A stretch of DNA of 64,000 nucleotides, from NCBI RefSeq assembly GCF_023022985.1, contig NZ_CP095461.1, positions 2,852,001-2,916,000 of the forward strand. The letters run 5' to 3'. Shown here piece by piece: positions 55,331 through 63,187 of the stretch (position 1 is its first letter; the number at the start of each line of letters is the position of its first letter). The position numbers and the translations under genes were made by a program. This stretch comes from Arthrobacter gengyunqii. GTDB lineage: Bacteria > Actinomycetota > Actinomycetes > Actinomycetales > Micrococcaceae. The notes under the pieces were generated by a model that searched no databases, was not told where the DNA came from, and saw only the letters and a list, made by a program, of their open reading frames with translations.

Positions 55331-56160
55331 TGAACAAGAGCAGCCTATTGGCACTTCTCGATGATTATCTGGCAGCGGTAACCACCGGCAATACGAGCGG
55401 ACTTCTGCTGGCGGACGACTTGCGCTGCACCGAGAACGGTGCGTTTGTCCCGACGCGCGGTGGGATCTGGCTCCAGGCACCTCGCTTCGAGGGGATCATT
55501 GCGTTCGCCGACGAGCTCACCGGACAGGCTGTTTGCATGGGTGTTGCCGTCGTGAGCGGCAGGGAACGACCGTTCGCCCAGCGAATCGCAGTGCGTGATG
55601 GTGTCATCACCGAGGCGGAATCAATCGTCGGATCGGACTCGAACGGACACTTTGCAGATGTCCAGCAGTTATTGCGACCGGACATCATCTATTCCGCAGT
55701 GGTGCCGCCGGAGCGGCGCGTCGATCGCGACGGGCTGCGTGACGCCGCAAACCGTTACTGGGAAGGCTTGGAGCAGAGTGACGGCCTCATCCCCCGATTC
55801 AACTATCGGTGCGACAAATACGATAACGGCGCAAAGACGACGAACACGCTGCGCACGCTGCTGTCGCCGGATGGAAAAGTGCACACCTGTGCGTCTGCAC
55901 TCAATGACACTCGAGCTGCGCGGCCGCACGCACGCGAGCGTCGTTTCCCCGTTCTAGATGTGGAACTAGGTGTCGCTGCGAGTTTTGTCGTCGTAGATTT
56001 TCATCCGATCGCGGACCAGCCCCGCCCTGACGCCGGGGCAATGTATATGCTGGGTGTTTTCAAGGTGGTAGACGGCGAACTTCGGATTATCGATGAGATC
56101 CGCGAATTCCTCCCCCTTGGGACGGCTACGGGCTGGCAGCCCGAAGGAGTAAAAGCGTGA
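55330..56160 (+). CDS. Conserved protein of aromatic cluster, SnoaL-like fold suspected
   Basis: 276 residues, overlapping its neighbours on both sides. The start, MNKSSLLALLDDYLAAVTTGN, then a tract ending LRCTENGAFVP, resembles NTF2/SnoaL-like proteins, and the C-terminal YMLGVFKVVDGELRIIDEIR repeats the pattern. No catalytic motif is recognisable. Tight coupling to the hydroxylase suggests that it works on a pathway intermediate. Confidence 0.7.
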   Translation: MNKSSLLALLDDYLAAVTTGNTSGLLLADDLRCTENGAFVPTRGGIWLQAPRFEGIIAFADELTGQAVCMGVAVVSGRERPFAQRIAVRDGVITEAESIVGSDSNGHFADVQQLLRPDIIYSAVVPPERRVDRDGLRDAANRYWEGLEQSDGLIPRFNYRCDKYDNGAKTTNTLRTLLSPDGKVHTCASALNDTRAARPHARERRFPVLDVELGVAASFVVVDFHPIADQPRPDAGAMYMLGVFKVVDGELRIIDEIREFLPLGTATGWQPEGVKA

Positions 56161-56927
56161 TCGAGGATTTCCGAAGCAGGGCGCAGCATGGGTCCAGTTC
56201 CGACAGGATGATGTCGGTCATGGGTTTGTTCTCTCCCGAGCGTCCCGAATGGACGGTCGAGGAGGCTTGTGCCGTCCTAGGCCAATCGGAGAGTACGGTA
56301 TACCGGCACTTTCGGACGCTGACCGCGGCGGGGTTGATTTTTAGCTACTGGCCCGGACGCTACCTACTGGGGCCAGGCATCGCCTACTACGATCGGCAGC
56401 TCAGGCTCTCGGATCCGTTGCTGAGGGTCGCAGGGCCCGCACTGTCGGAACTTGCGTCGCAGTTTGAGGGTCCAGGATCACTCTTCGTCAGCAGGCTCTT
56501 CCGCGACCATGTTATGACCATGCACGAGCATCGCCTGGGTGCGGGAGTCCCCGAGGGACTGTTCGCTCGTGGCCGGCTGGCACCGCTGTTTGGCGGAGCA
56601 CCGGCGCTCGCAATCCTCTCCTTCTTAGAGGTCAGGGCTGTGCGAGTTATGTTTCAACGCTCGGGATGCGACGCCACCGAATGGTCAGAGATCAAACGTG
56701 TCATGCGTGCCATTCGCACGAATCGGTATGCGGTGGCAGTAGGAGATCCAGACCCGGGCATCACTCACCTATCAGTCCCGCTCCTGCAGGATGATGGCGG
56801 GGTTGTGGGAAGCCTCAGCCTCGCAACCCCGAGCGGGCCTAACGCGGCGACCGAGAAAGTTGCAGAGCTATTGTTGGCGTCCGCGAACGACATGGCGTCT
56901 CAGATCCGCGGAGACGCCATCCGCTAA
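56157..56927 (+). CDS. IclR family transcriptional regulator
   Basis: 256 residues from GTG 56157, overlapping the previous stop. The N-terminal winged helix is PEWTVEEACAVLGQSESTVY, then RHFRTLTAAGLI. The effector domain is GPALSELASQFEGPGSLFVS, then LGAGVPEGLFARGRLAPLFG and a C-terminal helix ATEKVAELLLASANDMASQI. It is cotranscribed with the genes it probably controls. Confidence 0.88.
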   Translation: MIEDFRSRAQHGSSSDRMMSVMGLFSPERPEWTVEEACAVLGQSESTVYRHFRTLTAAGLIFSYWPGRYLLGPGIAYYDRQLRLSDPLLRVAGPALSELASQFEGPGSLFVSRLFRDHVMTMHEHRLGAGVPEGLFARGRLAPLFGGAPALAILSFLEVRAVRVMFQRSGCDATEWSEIKRVMRAIRTNRYAVAVGDPDPGITHLSVPLLQDDGGVVGSLSLATPSGPNAATEKVAELLLASANDMASQIRGDAIR

Positions 56928-57257
56928 CCGGTGGTGCCAAGCGCCTCCGCAGCGGGATTCGTCGCGCTTGGGATTGGTCGGCCAGATCGACAAATGAAGG
57001 CCGCGAATACAAGCACCTGGTCGACCTCAGCCCACTCCCGCGGCTAACTCGCACTCGAACTGGTCACGCTGCACCGTTACAGCCTGCTGATTGGCCTCAC
57101 CATCGCCTCAGCGATGATCGATCGGATCGCCCTCCACGTTTACAGTCGGCAGAAGTGGCCCCAATTTCGGATGGCTCTAAGACATGAATTCGCGTATGTT
57201 AGGAATCGAGGCCGCTTTGATGGGGCCCAGCCCCAGTGTTCACTACGAAGGAGTAGC
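56928..57257. other. Intergenic region before the VAO-type oxidase
   Basis: 330 nt without a recognisable gene. GAAGGAG before 57258 is the ribosome site of the oxidase. No promoter or transposase remnant could be identified with confidence. Confidence 0.4.
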
Positions 57258-58802
57258 ATGACTGAGCGTCCGACCCTTGCCCCCGCCGTCCTCGACGAGC
57301 TCGTCGCCGTCCTTTCCGCGGATCGCGTCGTCAGCGACGATGCCGGCGTCGACGAGTTCAAGGACCCATACTGGATCCCCGGCGACGACACCTACGTCGG
57401 CTCCGCCGTCGTCTACCCGACGAGCGTCGAGGAGGTCCAGGCGGTGATGCGGACCGCGAACCGCCACGGCGTCCCAGTCTGGCCGCACGGTCAGGGCCGC
57501 GGCGGCTACGGCGGCCCATCACCGGTTGTTCGCGGCTCGATCCAGATCAGCCTACGGCAGATGAACCGGGTCCTCGAGATCAACGAGGAGCTCGCCTACG
57601 CCGTCGTCGAGCCGGGCGTGCGGTGGTCGGACCTCTACGATCAAATCGAGGCGGGCGGGCATTCGCTCCAGCTTTCCATCCCCGACCTTAGCTGGGGATC
57701 GGTGATCGGAAACTCGATGGATAACGGCATAACCTACATGCCACACGGGGCCGATTTCCAGCTTCTATGCGGCCTCGAGGTCGTCACGCCGACCGGGGAG
57801 CTTGTCCGCACTGGCATGGGAGCGATCCCGGATAACAAGGCGTGGCACCTCTATCGCCGCGGCCTCGGCCCTTCCTTCGGCGAGATGTTCGCGCAGAGCA
57901 ACTTCGGGATCGTCGTGAGGGCTGGCGTCTGGCTGCAGCGCAAGCCCGAGGCATACGCCCCGCTCCTGCTCACGGTGGCGAACGACGAGGACCTCGAAAT
58001 CCTCGTCGACACGCTCCGCGACCTGCTTCTCGAGGGCACGGTCACAGCGGTTCCGGGGGTCATGTCGACGCTCACCACGATCTCGACGATCTATGAAGCC
58101 CCCGTCCCGCCGGCGGACCTCCTCGACGAGGCGGGCGTCCGGGCGCTTGCCGAGCAGTACGGGGTCGGCGCCTGGGCGGTCCGCACCGCCCTCTGGGGTC
58201 GCAAATCCGTCGTCGACGCGAAGCTCGCCCGCATTCGGGAGGTCTGGGAGGCGATCCCCGGCGCGACGGTCGACAGCCATCGGATCTTCGCCCCGCACGA
58301 GTACGGCGAGATCGACCGAGAGTCCGATAAGGTGCAGGCCGGCATCCCGACGATGAAGCTCCTGGAGTCCGGCCAGTGGCCGGCCGACCTCGGCCACGCC
58401 GCCTTCGCCCCGATCGTCCCCCTCGTCGGCACTGAGGTCCGCTATGTAATGGACCAGATCAAGCTGCGCTTCCACGAGAACGGACTCAACTTTATCGGCG
58501 GCTTGTTCGCATTCAATCAGCGCACCGCCTGCGTCGTTGCCGGCTTGACCTACAACATCCACGACAAGGAGCAGGTCACGAAGGCGTATGCCGTCGCGAA
58601 GCAACTGGTCCAGGAGGTCGGCGAGCTCGGCTACGGCGAGTATCGGGCACACGTTGACTTCATGGATGAGGCGCAGGGCATCTTCAATTGGAACGACGGC
58701 GCGTATCGGCGGTTCGCGGAGACGATCAAGGACGCGGTCGACCCGAACGGCATCCTCTCCCCCGGCCGTCATGGCATCTGGCCGGCGAAGTACCGGGAAT
58801 AG
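57258..58802 (+). CDS. FAD-linked phenol oxidase, vanillyl-alcohol/eugenol-oxidase family
   Basis: 514 residues from ATG 57258, with GAAGGAG upstream. The FAD domain has SAVVYPTSVEEVQAVMRTAN, PHGQGRGGYGGPSP, PDLSWGSVIGNSMDNGITYM and SNFGIVVRAGVWLQ. His380 in DLGHAAFAPI aligns with the histidine that carries covalent FAD in vanillyl-alcohol oxidase. YGEYRAHVDFMDEAQGIFNW and DPNGILSPGRHGIW close the protein. The family oxidises para-substituted phenols (vanillyl alcohol, eugenol, 4-cresol types). Codon use is more uniformly GC-rich than its neighbours. Confidence 0.9.
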   Translation: MTERPTLAPAVLDELVAVLSADRVVSDDAGVDEFKDPYWIPGDDTYVGSAVVYPTSVEEVQAVMRTANRHGVPVWPHGQGRGGYGGPSPVVRGSIQISLRQMNRVLEINEELAYAVVEPGVRWSDLYDQIEAGGHSLQLSIPDLSWGSVIGNSMDNGITYMPHGADFQLLCGLEVVTPTGELVRTGMGAIPDNKAWHLYRRGLGPSFGEMFAQSNFGIVVRAGVWLQRKPEAYAPLLLTVANDEDLEILVDTLRDLLLEGTVTAVPGVMSTLTTISTIYEAPVPPADLLDEAGVRALAEQYGVGAWAVRTALWGRKSVVDAKLARIREVWEAIPGATVDSHRIFAPHEYGEIDRESDKVQAGIPTMKLLESGQWPADLGHAAFAPIVPLVGTEVRYVMDQIKLRFHENGLNFIGGLFAFNQRTACVVAGLTYNIHDKEQVTKAYAVAKQLVQEVGELGYGEYRAHVDFMDEAQGIFNWNDGAYRRFAETIKDAVDPNGILSPGRHGIWPAKYRE

Positions 58803-58995
58803 CAGCCTGGCCGTCGAACGGCGGCACGATTTGTCAGCCAGCGTTCCGTCGCGTCGCCCGCGAGACATTCTCGCGGGCGACGGCTGTGTCTCCGAAGACG
58901 CTGTCCCAACCAGCGAATGTCAGATTGCCGGTCAGGATCAGCGAGGCGGGTTAGTAGCGGGACGAGTCGAGTCGGAAGGCTCGGCCGGCACACAA

Positions 58996-59041
58996 CAACG
59001 ACCTGCCCCGTGCCTACCGAAGCAGGTGGAGCAGGTCGTTG
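58996..59041. terminator. Hairpin downstream of the oxidase and before the ychF-like repeat
   Basis: CAACGACCTGC and its exact complement enclose a 24-nt centre that itself contains a second copy of the arm (AGCAGGTGGAGCAGG). It can terminate the oxidase gene. It stands on the downstream side of the ychF-like end at 59103, as terminators do at the other copies, but 61 nt away. A second stem GAATCGCT/AGCGATTC spans 59045-59097. No gene is seen in 58803-59213. Confidence 0.6.
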
Positions 59042-59102
59042 TGCGAATCGCTCAAGCCGCCAGGGAGTCCTGAGGCAGCCTCGCTACATAGCGATTCAGG
59101 AT

Positions 59103-59142
59103 CTAGACATTGAAGCGGAACTCCACCACGTTCCGTAACCGA
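59103..59142 (-). repeat. Displaced ychF 3'-end repeat, copy 2
   Basis: On the minus strand it encodes [12 protein letters not shown] and stop TAG, identical over its last eight residues to the YchF C-terminus although codons differ (CGC, TTC). The TTCCGTAACCGA lead is shared with the copy at 60533. It is too short to be a gene and lacks an upstream reading frame. Confidence 0.8.
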
Positions 59143-59213
59143 GGAACCTGGTGGGCCGGCCGCATCCGACGACGACCTCAGGCTCGGCGGATGCCGACTC
59201 TCACCAAGCGGCA

Positions 59214-59675
59214 TCACTGTCCGGGATGCCTAAATGGGTCGGGCCACCACCAGCGATGCCGTGACCTGCGCTTTTGTGTACGCTCTGCCGTGCGTCGGGC
59301 GGCGTTGTAATAGTCCTCGCGCGCCGCATCAAAGACCGCCTGAGGCAGGGTCAGCGGCGCACGGCTCAACTCTCGTCCTGCCAGAATCTCGCTGATGGCG
59401 CTCGGGATCATCCGCATCCCTTGTCTACCTTTGACGGACCGCCTGACCTGTTCCCCCTCCTCCGTGAGCAGCATTCCCCATGACGAGTCCAACTCTGCCA
59501 GGCCGGAACCAACCAGGATCGACATCGCCGTCTCCATCTGTTCCCGTGAAGGGACATTGACCTGCAGCATGTCCCACCCCGGCAGCAGCGTACGGAGCGT
59601 TGAGGGGCGCTTTCCACGATGCAGCAAGGTCATAAGCGTTGCTGCATCGAAGATATCCATTTCTCTGCGGTCCAT
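59214..59675 (-). CDS. Hypothetical winged-helix-like protein in a single-gene segment
   Basis: 153 residues from ATG 59675 (59735 or 59660 are alternatives; no clear SD site). MDIFDAATLMTLLHRGKRPS, then MLQVNVPSREQMETAMSILV and the acidic LDSSWGMLLTEEGEQVRRSV look like a winged-helix or PadR-like alpha-beta pattern. The basic C-terminus is rich in Arg and Trp. Not recognised further. It is the only gene between two ychF-like repeats and faces its own terminator side. Confidence 0.55.
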   Translation of the reverse strand: MDRREMDIFDAATLMTLLHRGKRPSTLRTLLPGWDMLQVNVPSREQMETAMSILVGSGLAELDSSWGMLLTEEGEQVRRSVKGRQGMRMIPSAISEILAGRELSRAPLTLPQAVFDAAREDYYNAARRTAERTQKRRSRHRWWWPDPFRHPGQ

Positions 59676-59712
59676 GACGGTCAGGCTAGCGCAGCCTGTC
59701 CCCAAAGCCGGA

Positions 59713-59745
59713 AAGGCCTGGGATGCAATCAGCACCCCGGGCCTT
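59713..59745 (-). terminator. ychF-type terminator, copy 3
   Basis: AAGGCCTGGG paired with CCCGGGCCTT around a 12-nt loop, 21 nt downstream of the stop at 59767. GGATGC next to the stem recurs in the hairpin at 60474, so these two are related copies. Confidence 0.7.
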
Positions 59746-59766
59746 CCTCAAGCAATCAACTGAAAC

Positions 59767-59806
59767 CTACACGTTAAATCTAAACTCAACCACGTTCCGA
59801 ACCAGA
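59767..59806 (-). repeat. Displaced ychF 3'-end repeat, copy 3
   Basis: On the minus strand it encodes [10 protein letters not shown] and stop TAG. The core from the stop through the VVEF codons differs from the genuine gene end at 63188 by two bases only. The lead is TTCCGAACCAGA rather than TTCCGTAACCGA. Confidence 0.82.
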
Positions 59807-60055
59807 GCAACGTCATATTAGAAACAGGATGTAGGCCGGGTCGCCTGCTCGGGCCATTTTATAATGACGAACGAAAAGTAACGCTTCTTGGGGCGCCTGC
59901 CTAGGAATGTGAACCCGATAGACCCCCAGTCTGCACATAACGCCCAACAAGGATGGGATATAGCAGACGCGGTAGCTTGAGTTGCTACGCAGAGAAATGA
60001 CGGTACTGGAAGTAGGCTAAGTCCCAAGCACGAAATTAAATTACTGGAGGAAGAT

Positions 60056-60400
60056 ATGACCGGAAAACCGGACTGCAAGCCTTGGTGTAAAGACCACCAA
60101 ACCGAATTCGGAGAGAACGACTGCCAGACGAGCTTCATGATCTACGACGACGGAAGAGAAGAAGAAGTTCCTCCGGCTCCTGGATCTATGGAGGCTTTCA
60201 TTCAGGACGGTATGCCATTGGAAGTCTCGCGGATCACTTTAACGGCATGGCAGAACGAAGAACACAAGGAGCCCTTTATGGACCTCGAGTTCTTCGAGGC
60301 GGGAGATGACCCGATGCAAAGTGCGATCATGCATGTGAAATTGGACGACATAAGGACTCTCCACTCTAGGCTCGCTTACATACTCAAAGACCTTTCATAG
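60056..60400 (+). CDS. DUF6907-like small protein in an AT-richer segment
   Basis: 114 residues from ATG 60056, with GGAGG 5 nt upstream. The start, GKPDCKPWCKDHQTEFGEND, then C, and the ending LDDIRTLHSRLAYILKDL, fit the DUF6907 pattern of actinobacterial accessory regions (a CxxWCxxH start, a bulky beta part and a C-terminal helix). It is acidic, and the surrounding DNA is visibly richer in A and T than the rest of the window. Only gene between two ychF-like repeats. No other gene in 59807-60055. Confidence 0.65.
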   Translation: MTGKPDCKPWCKDHQTEFGENDCQTSFMIYDDGREEEVPPAPGSMEAFIQDGMPLEVSRITLTAWQNEEHKEPFMDLEFFEAGDDPMQSAIMHVKLDDIRTLHSRLAYILKDLS

Positions 60401-60473
60401 CTGGTGCATTCCCATGAAGGTCCTGGCACATTCTTCACGAGGATCACCTGCAGAGTGTCGCCCTGTACGCAAC

Positions 60474-60509
60474 GAGAGGCCCGGGATGCTAAAGCATTCC
60501 GGGCCTCTC
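60474..60509 (-). terminator. ychF-type terminator, copy 4
   Basis: GAGAGGCCCGGGATGCT paired with AGCATTCCGGGCCTCTC around a short loop, 23 nt downstream of the stop at 60533. It can also terminate the DUF6907-like gene. Confidence 0.82.
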
Positions 60510-60532
60510 TTATGAATTAAACCTAAGCGGTT

Positions 60533-60572
60533 TTAGACATTAAATCTGAACTCCACCACATTCCGTAACCGA
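60533..60572 (-). repeat. Displaced ychF 3'-end repeat, copy 4
   Basis: On the minus strand it encodes [12 protein letters not shown] and stop TAA. It shares the TTCCGTAACCGA lead with copy 2 and the ATTAAATCTGAACTC core with the native gene end. Confidence 0.82.
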
Positions 60573-60657
60573 ATAACCCCTGCTCCACACCAAATGAGAA
60601 CTGTCCGACGGACGACCAGCGCTCAGCGCCGGGGCAGGCCGGGATTGCTTCGTGGAA

Positions 60658-61242
60658 TTACTGCGGAGGCTCTTCCTGAAGGACCAGGCCTTCGTCTCCG
60701 GGGAGTACTTTGCCTTGATCCCGCTCGGCACTGTCCTCCTCATTCAAGGTCCAAGCGTCTCCCGGCGAGCAGGGAGCAGTAGCCCCGATACTGTACGACT
60801 CGTCCGATGCATCAGTATCGAATTCAGCCCTGAGGACGGGACCACCCTCGGCGAAGACAGTCGGGTGTGTTGTCGGATTTACCGTGCGTACGCTCATGCC
60901 CAGGGACTCCCAATACTCGGCGACGCGCTTGGCATCCCCAATATGGTCGGTTCCCTGGGGCGCCCAGCGGTCGTAGCTGTAACTGGCGGTGGCATCCTCC
61001 CGTCCATGGCTGCTTTCGGGGGTGCACTCCCGCGCCCCCGCTGACCCGTTGCGGGGCCACCACCCGGTGACGTCGAGCTGTTCGGCGGTATTGAAAACGA
61101 GTTCGACCACCCGGTCCCGTCCTTCCCTGGCACTGATTGTCGTACTGGGCTCCTTCTCGGCGCATGCGGTTATTGTCATTCCCATCATGAGCGCGGAAGC
61201 CGCTGCCGTGAGGATCCTTATATGTGGCTTAGCGGCGGACAT
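60658..61242 (-). CDS. Tandem lipoprotein, third copy
   Basis: 194 residues from ATG 61242 with AAGGA 5 nt upstream. Signal peptide with lipobox ITAC, then a 165-residue domain (REGRDRVVELVFNTAEQLDV, then GWWPRNGSAGARECTPESSH and RWAPQGTDHIGDAKRVAEYW). No known family recognised. Two cysteines remain in the mature part (ECTPE and APCSPG), which may form a disulphide. Nearly identical to the two upstream copies. A role as an exported binding or immunity protein is inference. Confidence 0.75.
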   Translation of the reverse strand: MSAAKPHIRILTAAASALMMGMTITACAEKEPSTTISAREGRDRVVELVFNTAEQLDVTGWWPRNGSAGARECTPESSHGREDATASYSYDRWAPQGTDHIGDAKRVAEYWESLGMSVRTVNPTTHPTVFAEGGPVLRAEFDTDASDESYSIGATAPCSPGDAWTLNEEDSAERDQGKVLPGDEGLVLQEEPPQ

Positions 61243-61332
61243 TTCATTCCTTCGAGTAAGGGCTTTAGCGCACCAGACGGTCCCACCGGAACCTGCGGGC
61301 GGGGCGCCGGGCGAGGTAGTTGCTTCGTGGAG

Positions 61333-61917
61333 TTACTGCGGAGGCTCTTCCTGAAGGACGAGGCCTTCGTCTCCCGGGAGTACTTTGCCCTGATCCCTCT
61401 CGGCACTGTCCTCCTCATTCAAGGTCCAAGCGTCGCCCGGCGAGCAGGGGGCTGTAGCGCCAACACTGTAGGACTGGTCAGCTGCATGAGTATTGAATAC
61501 TGCCCGGGCGACGGGGCCGCCCTCGGCGAAGACAGTCGGGTGCGTTGTTGGGTTTACCGTGCGTACGCTCATGCCAAGGGACTCCCAATACTCGGCGACG
61601 CGTTTGGCATCCCCAATATGGTCCGTTCCACGGGGTGCCCAGCGGTCATAGCTGTAACTGGCAGTGGCGTCGTCCCGTCCATGGCTGCTTTCGGGGGTGC
61701 ACTCCTGCGCTGCCGCTGACCCGTTGCGGGGCCACCACCCAGTGATATCGAGCTGTTTGGTGGTATTGAAGACGAGTTCCACCACCCGGTCCCGTCCTTC
61801 CCTGGCACTGATTGCCGTAGTGGGCTCCTTCTCGGCGCACGCGGTTATTGTCATTCCCATCATGAGCGCGGAAGCCGCTGCCATGAGGATCCTTATATGA
61901 GTCTTAGCGGCGGACAA
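61333..61917 (-). CDS. Tandem lipoprotein, second copy
   Basis: 194 residues from TTG 61917, where copies 1 and 3 have GTG and ATG; AAGGA lies 5 nt upstream in all. Lipobox ITAC. The most divergent stretch is VARAVFNTHAADQSYSVGAT, equivalent to VLRAEFDTDASDESYSIGAT in copy 3. The changes in a single patch suggest that this surface decides specificity. Confidence 0.75.
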   Translation of the reverse strand: MSAAKTHIRILMAAASALMMGMTITACAEKEPTTAISAREGRDRVVELVFNTTKQLDITGWWPRNGSAAAQECTPESSHGRDDATASYSYDRWAPRGTDHIGDAKRVAEYWESLGMSVRTVNPTTHPTVFAEGGPVARAVFNTHAADQSYSVGATAPCSPGDAWTLNEEDSAERDQGKVLPGDEGLVLQEEPPQ

Positions 61918-62007
61918 TTCATTCCTTCGAGTAAGGGCTTTAGAAGACCAGCCGGTCCCACCGGAACCTGCGGGCGGGGCGCCGGGAGGGGTAATTGCAT
62001 TGTGGGA

Positions 62008-62619
62008 TTACTGCGGAGGCTCTTGAAGGACCAGGCCTTCGTCTCCCGGGAGTACTTTGCCCTGATCCCTCTCGGCACTGTCCTCCACATTCAACGTAAA
62101 GGCGTCGCCCGGCGAGCAGGGAGCAGTAGCCCCGATACTGTACGACTCGTCCGATGCATAGGTGTCGAATTCGGCCCTGAGGACGGGACCGCCCTCGGCG
62201 AAGACAGTCGGGTGCGTTGTCGGATTTACCGTGCGTACGCTCATGCCAAGGGACTCCCAATACTCGGCGACGCGTTTGGCATCCCCAATATGGTCAGTTC
62301 CACGGGGGGCCCAACGGTCATAGCTGTAACTGGCGGTGGCATCCTCCCGTCCATGGCTGCTTTCGGGGGTGCACTCCTGCGCTGCCGCTGACCCGTTGCG
62401 GGGCCACCACCCAGTGATATCGAGCTGTTCGGCGGTATTGAACACGAGTTCGACCACCCGGTCCCGCCCCTCGTGGGCACTGATTGTCTCCTCGGGGGTG
62501 TTTTTCTCCGACATTCTCGTGTTTGTCTCCTTCTCAGCGCACGCGGCTAGTGTCGTTCCCATCATGAGCACGGCAGCCGCGGCCGCGAAGATCTTTATAC
62601 GCGTCTCAGAGACTGGCAC
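62008..62619 (-). CDS. Tandem lipoprotein, first copy
   Basis: 203 residues from GTG 62619, which overlaps the end of the hydrolase remnant. Lipobox LAACAEKE. It has nine additional residues after the lipobox (around MSEKNTPEETI) compared with copies 2 and 3. It is probably the parental copy, because it still has its natural partner directly upstream. Confidence 0.75.
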   Translation of the reverse strand: MPVSETRIKIFAAAAAVLMMGTTLAACAEKETNTRMSEKNTPEETISAHEGRDRVVELVFNTAEQLDITGWWPRNGSAAAQECTPESSHGREDATASYSYDRWAPRGTDHIGDAKRVAEYWESLGMSVRTVNPTTHPTVFAEGGPVLRAEFDTYASDESYSIGATAPCSPGDAFTLNVEDSAERDQGKVLPGDEGLVLQEPPQ

Positions 62620-63099
62620 CGTTCATTCCTTCTATTAAGGCCTTCTGCTGGTCAGTCGGCCCCAACGGAGCATACTCGGTGATCAACTCCATTTCCCCTT
62701 TAATTGCCCGGGCCGTATTTTTAGGGGTTCTGTTCCTTTGTCCAAGTATCCGGCTTGTTCACCGTTATCAGACACATGCGTGGAGTGGTCCGTGACGACC
62801 CGTCCGGCGTCACCGCCGGTATCAGTGCCGAAAGCGTGGGACCCGAACTCAGAGTCCATGGGGTTCACCTTGTGATCACGGCTGGTGTCCCGGCCGATCC
62901 AAGCCCACTGGTCCCCACTTTCGGTTTCCCAAGGCATCTTGTCTCGTGCGTGTCCGGAATATACCTGTCCGGCATTGAGATCGGCGGCGCTATCGACGTT
63001 CCGCGGCCGTTGCTTGCGGAGCGGCCAGAATACGAACGCCACTGATATTGGACCGGATGGACAAAAACGACCATCGAAGCCCTGAAACACGACCATCAT
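62606..63099 (-). pseudogene. Truncated and frameshifted alpha/beta hydrolase (DUF1023-like C-terminus)
   Basis: Frame 1 encodes VYSGHARDKMPWETESGDQW, then VNPMDSEFGSHAFGTDTGGD and VVTDHSTHVSDNGEQAGYLD, and then slips. Adding one A to the five-A run at 62718-62722 continues it as PLKNTARAIKGEMELITEYA, ending EGMNGASL at 62606. The block resembles the C-terminus of DUF1023 alpha/beta hydrolases. The catalytic N-terminal part is missing: the sequence ends close to the ychF terminator, so the island boundary has cut the gene. Confidence 0.65.
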
Positions 63100-63129
63100 G
63101 GCCTGAAGCTATTGACCCCGATTATAAGA

Positions 63130-63165
63130 AATGCCGCCCTCAGCGTTTCCGGTGAGGGCGGCATT
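63130..63165 (-). terminator. Native ychF terminator
   Basis: AATGCCGCCCTCA with exact complement TGAGGGCGGCATT and a 10-nt loop, 22 nt after the ychF stop. Between it and the hydrolase remnant (63100-63129) there is no gene. Confidence 0.9.
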
Positions 63166-63187
63166 CTCATTCTTTCAGGCGATAAAC

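Larger units (their letters stand above)
60658..62682 (-). repeat. Three tandem 675-bp units, each a lipoprotein gene plus a hydrolase tail
   Basis: Stops at 60658, 61333 and 62008 are exactly 675 bp apart. Each unit holds one lipoprotein gene preceded by a short remnant that encodes a version of the hydrolase C-terminus: LGPTDQQKALIEGMN before copy 1, VGPAGLLKPLLEGMN before copy 2 and VGPSGALKPLLEGMK before copy 3. The gene parts look about 90 percent identical by eye. Confidence 0.88.

Noticed and set aside
59818..60138. A 106-codon minus-strand frame in the AT-richer segment
   Set aside because: It overlaps the DUF6907-like gene, which has a strong ribosome site, and itself has no ribosome site or motif.
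60540..60743. A 67-codon minus-strand frame spanning the copy-4 repeat
   Set aside because: It runs in another frame across the repeat and the end of the third lipoprotein. The biologically meaningful reading of the repeat is the ychF-tail frame.
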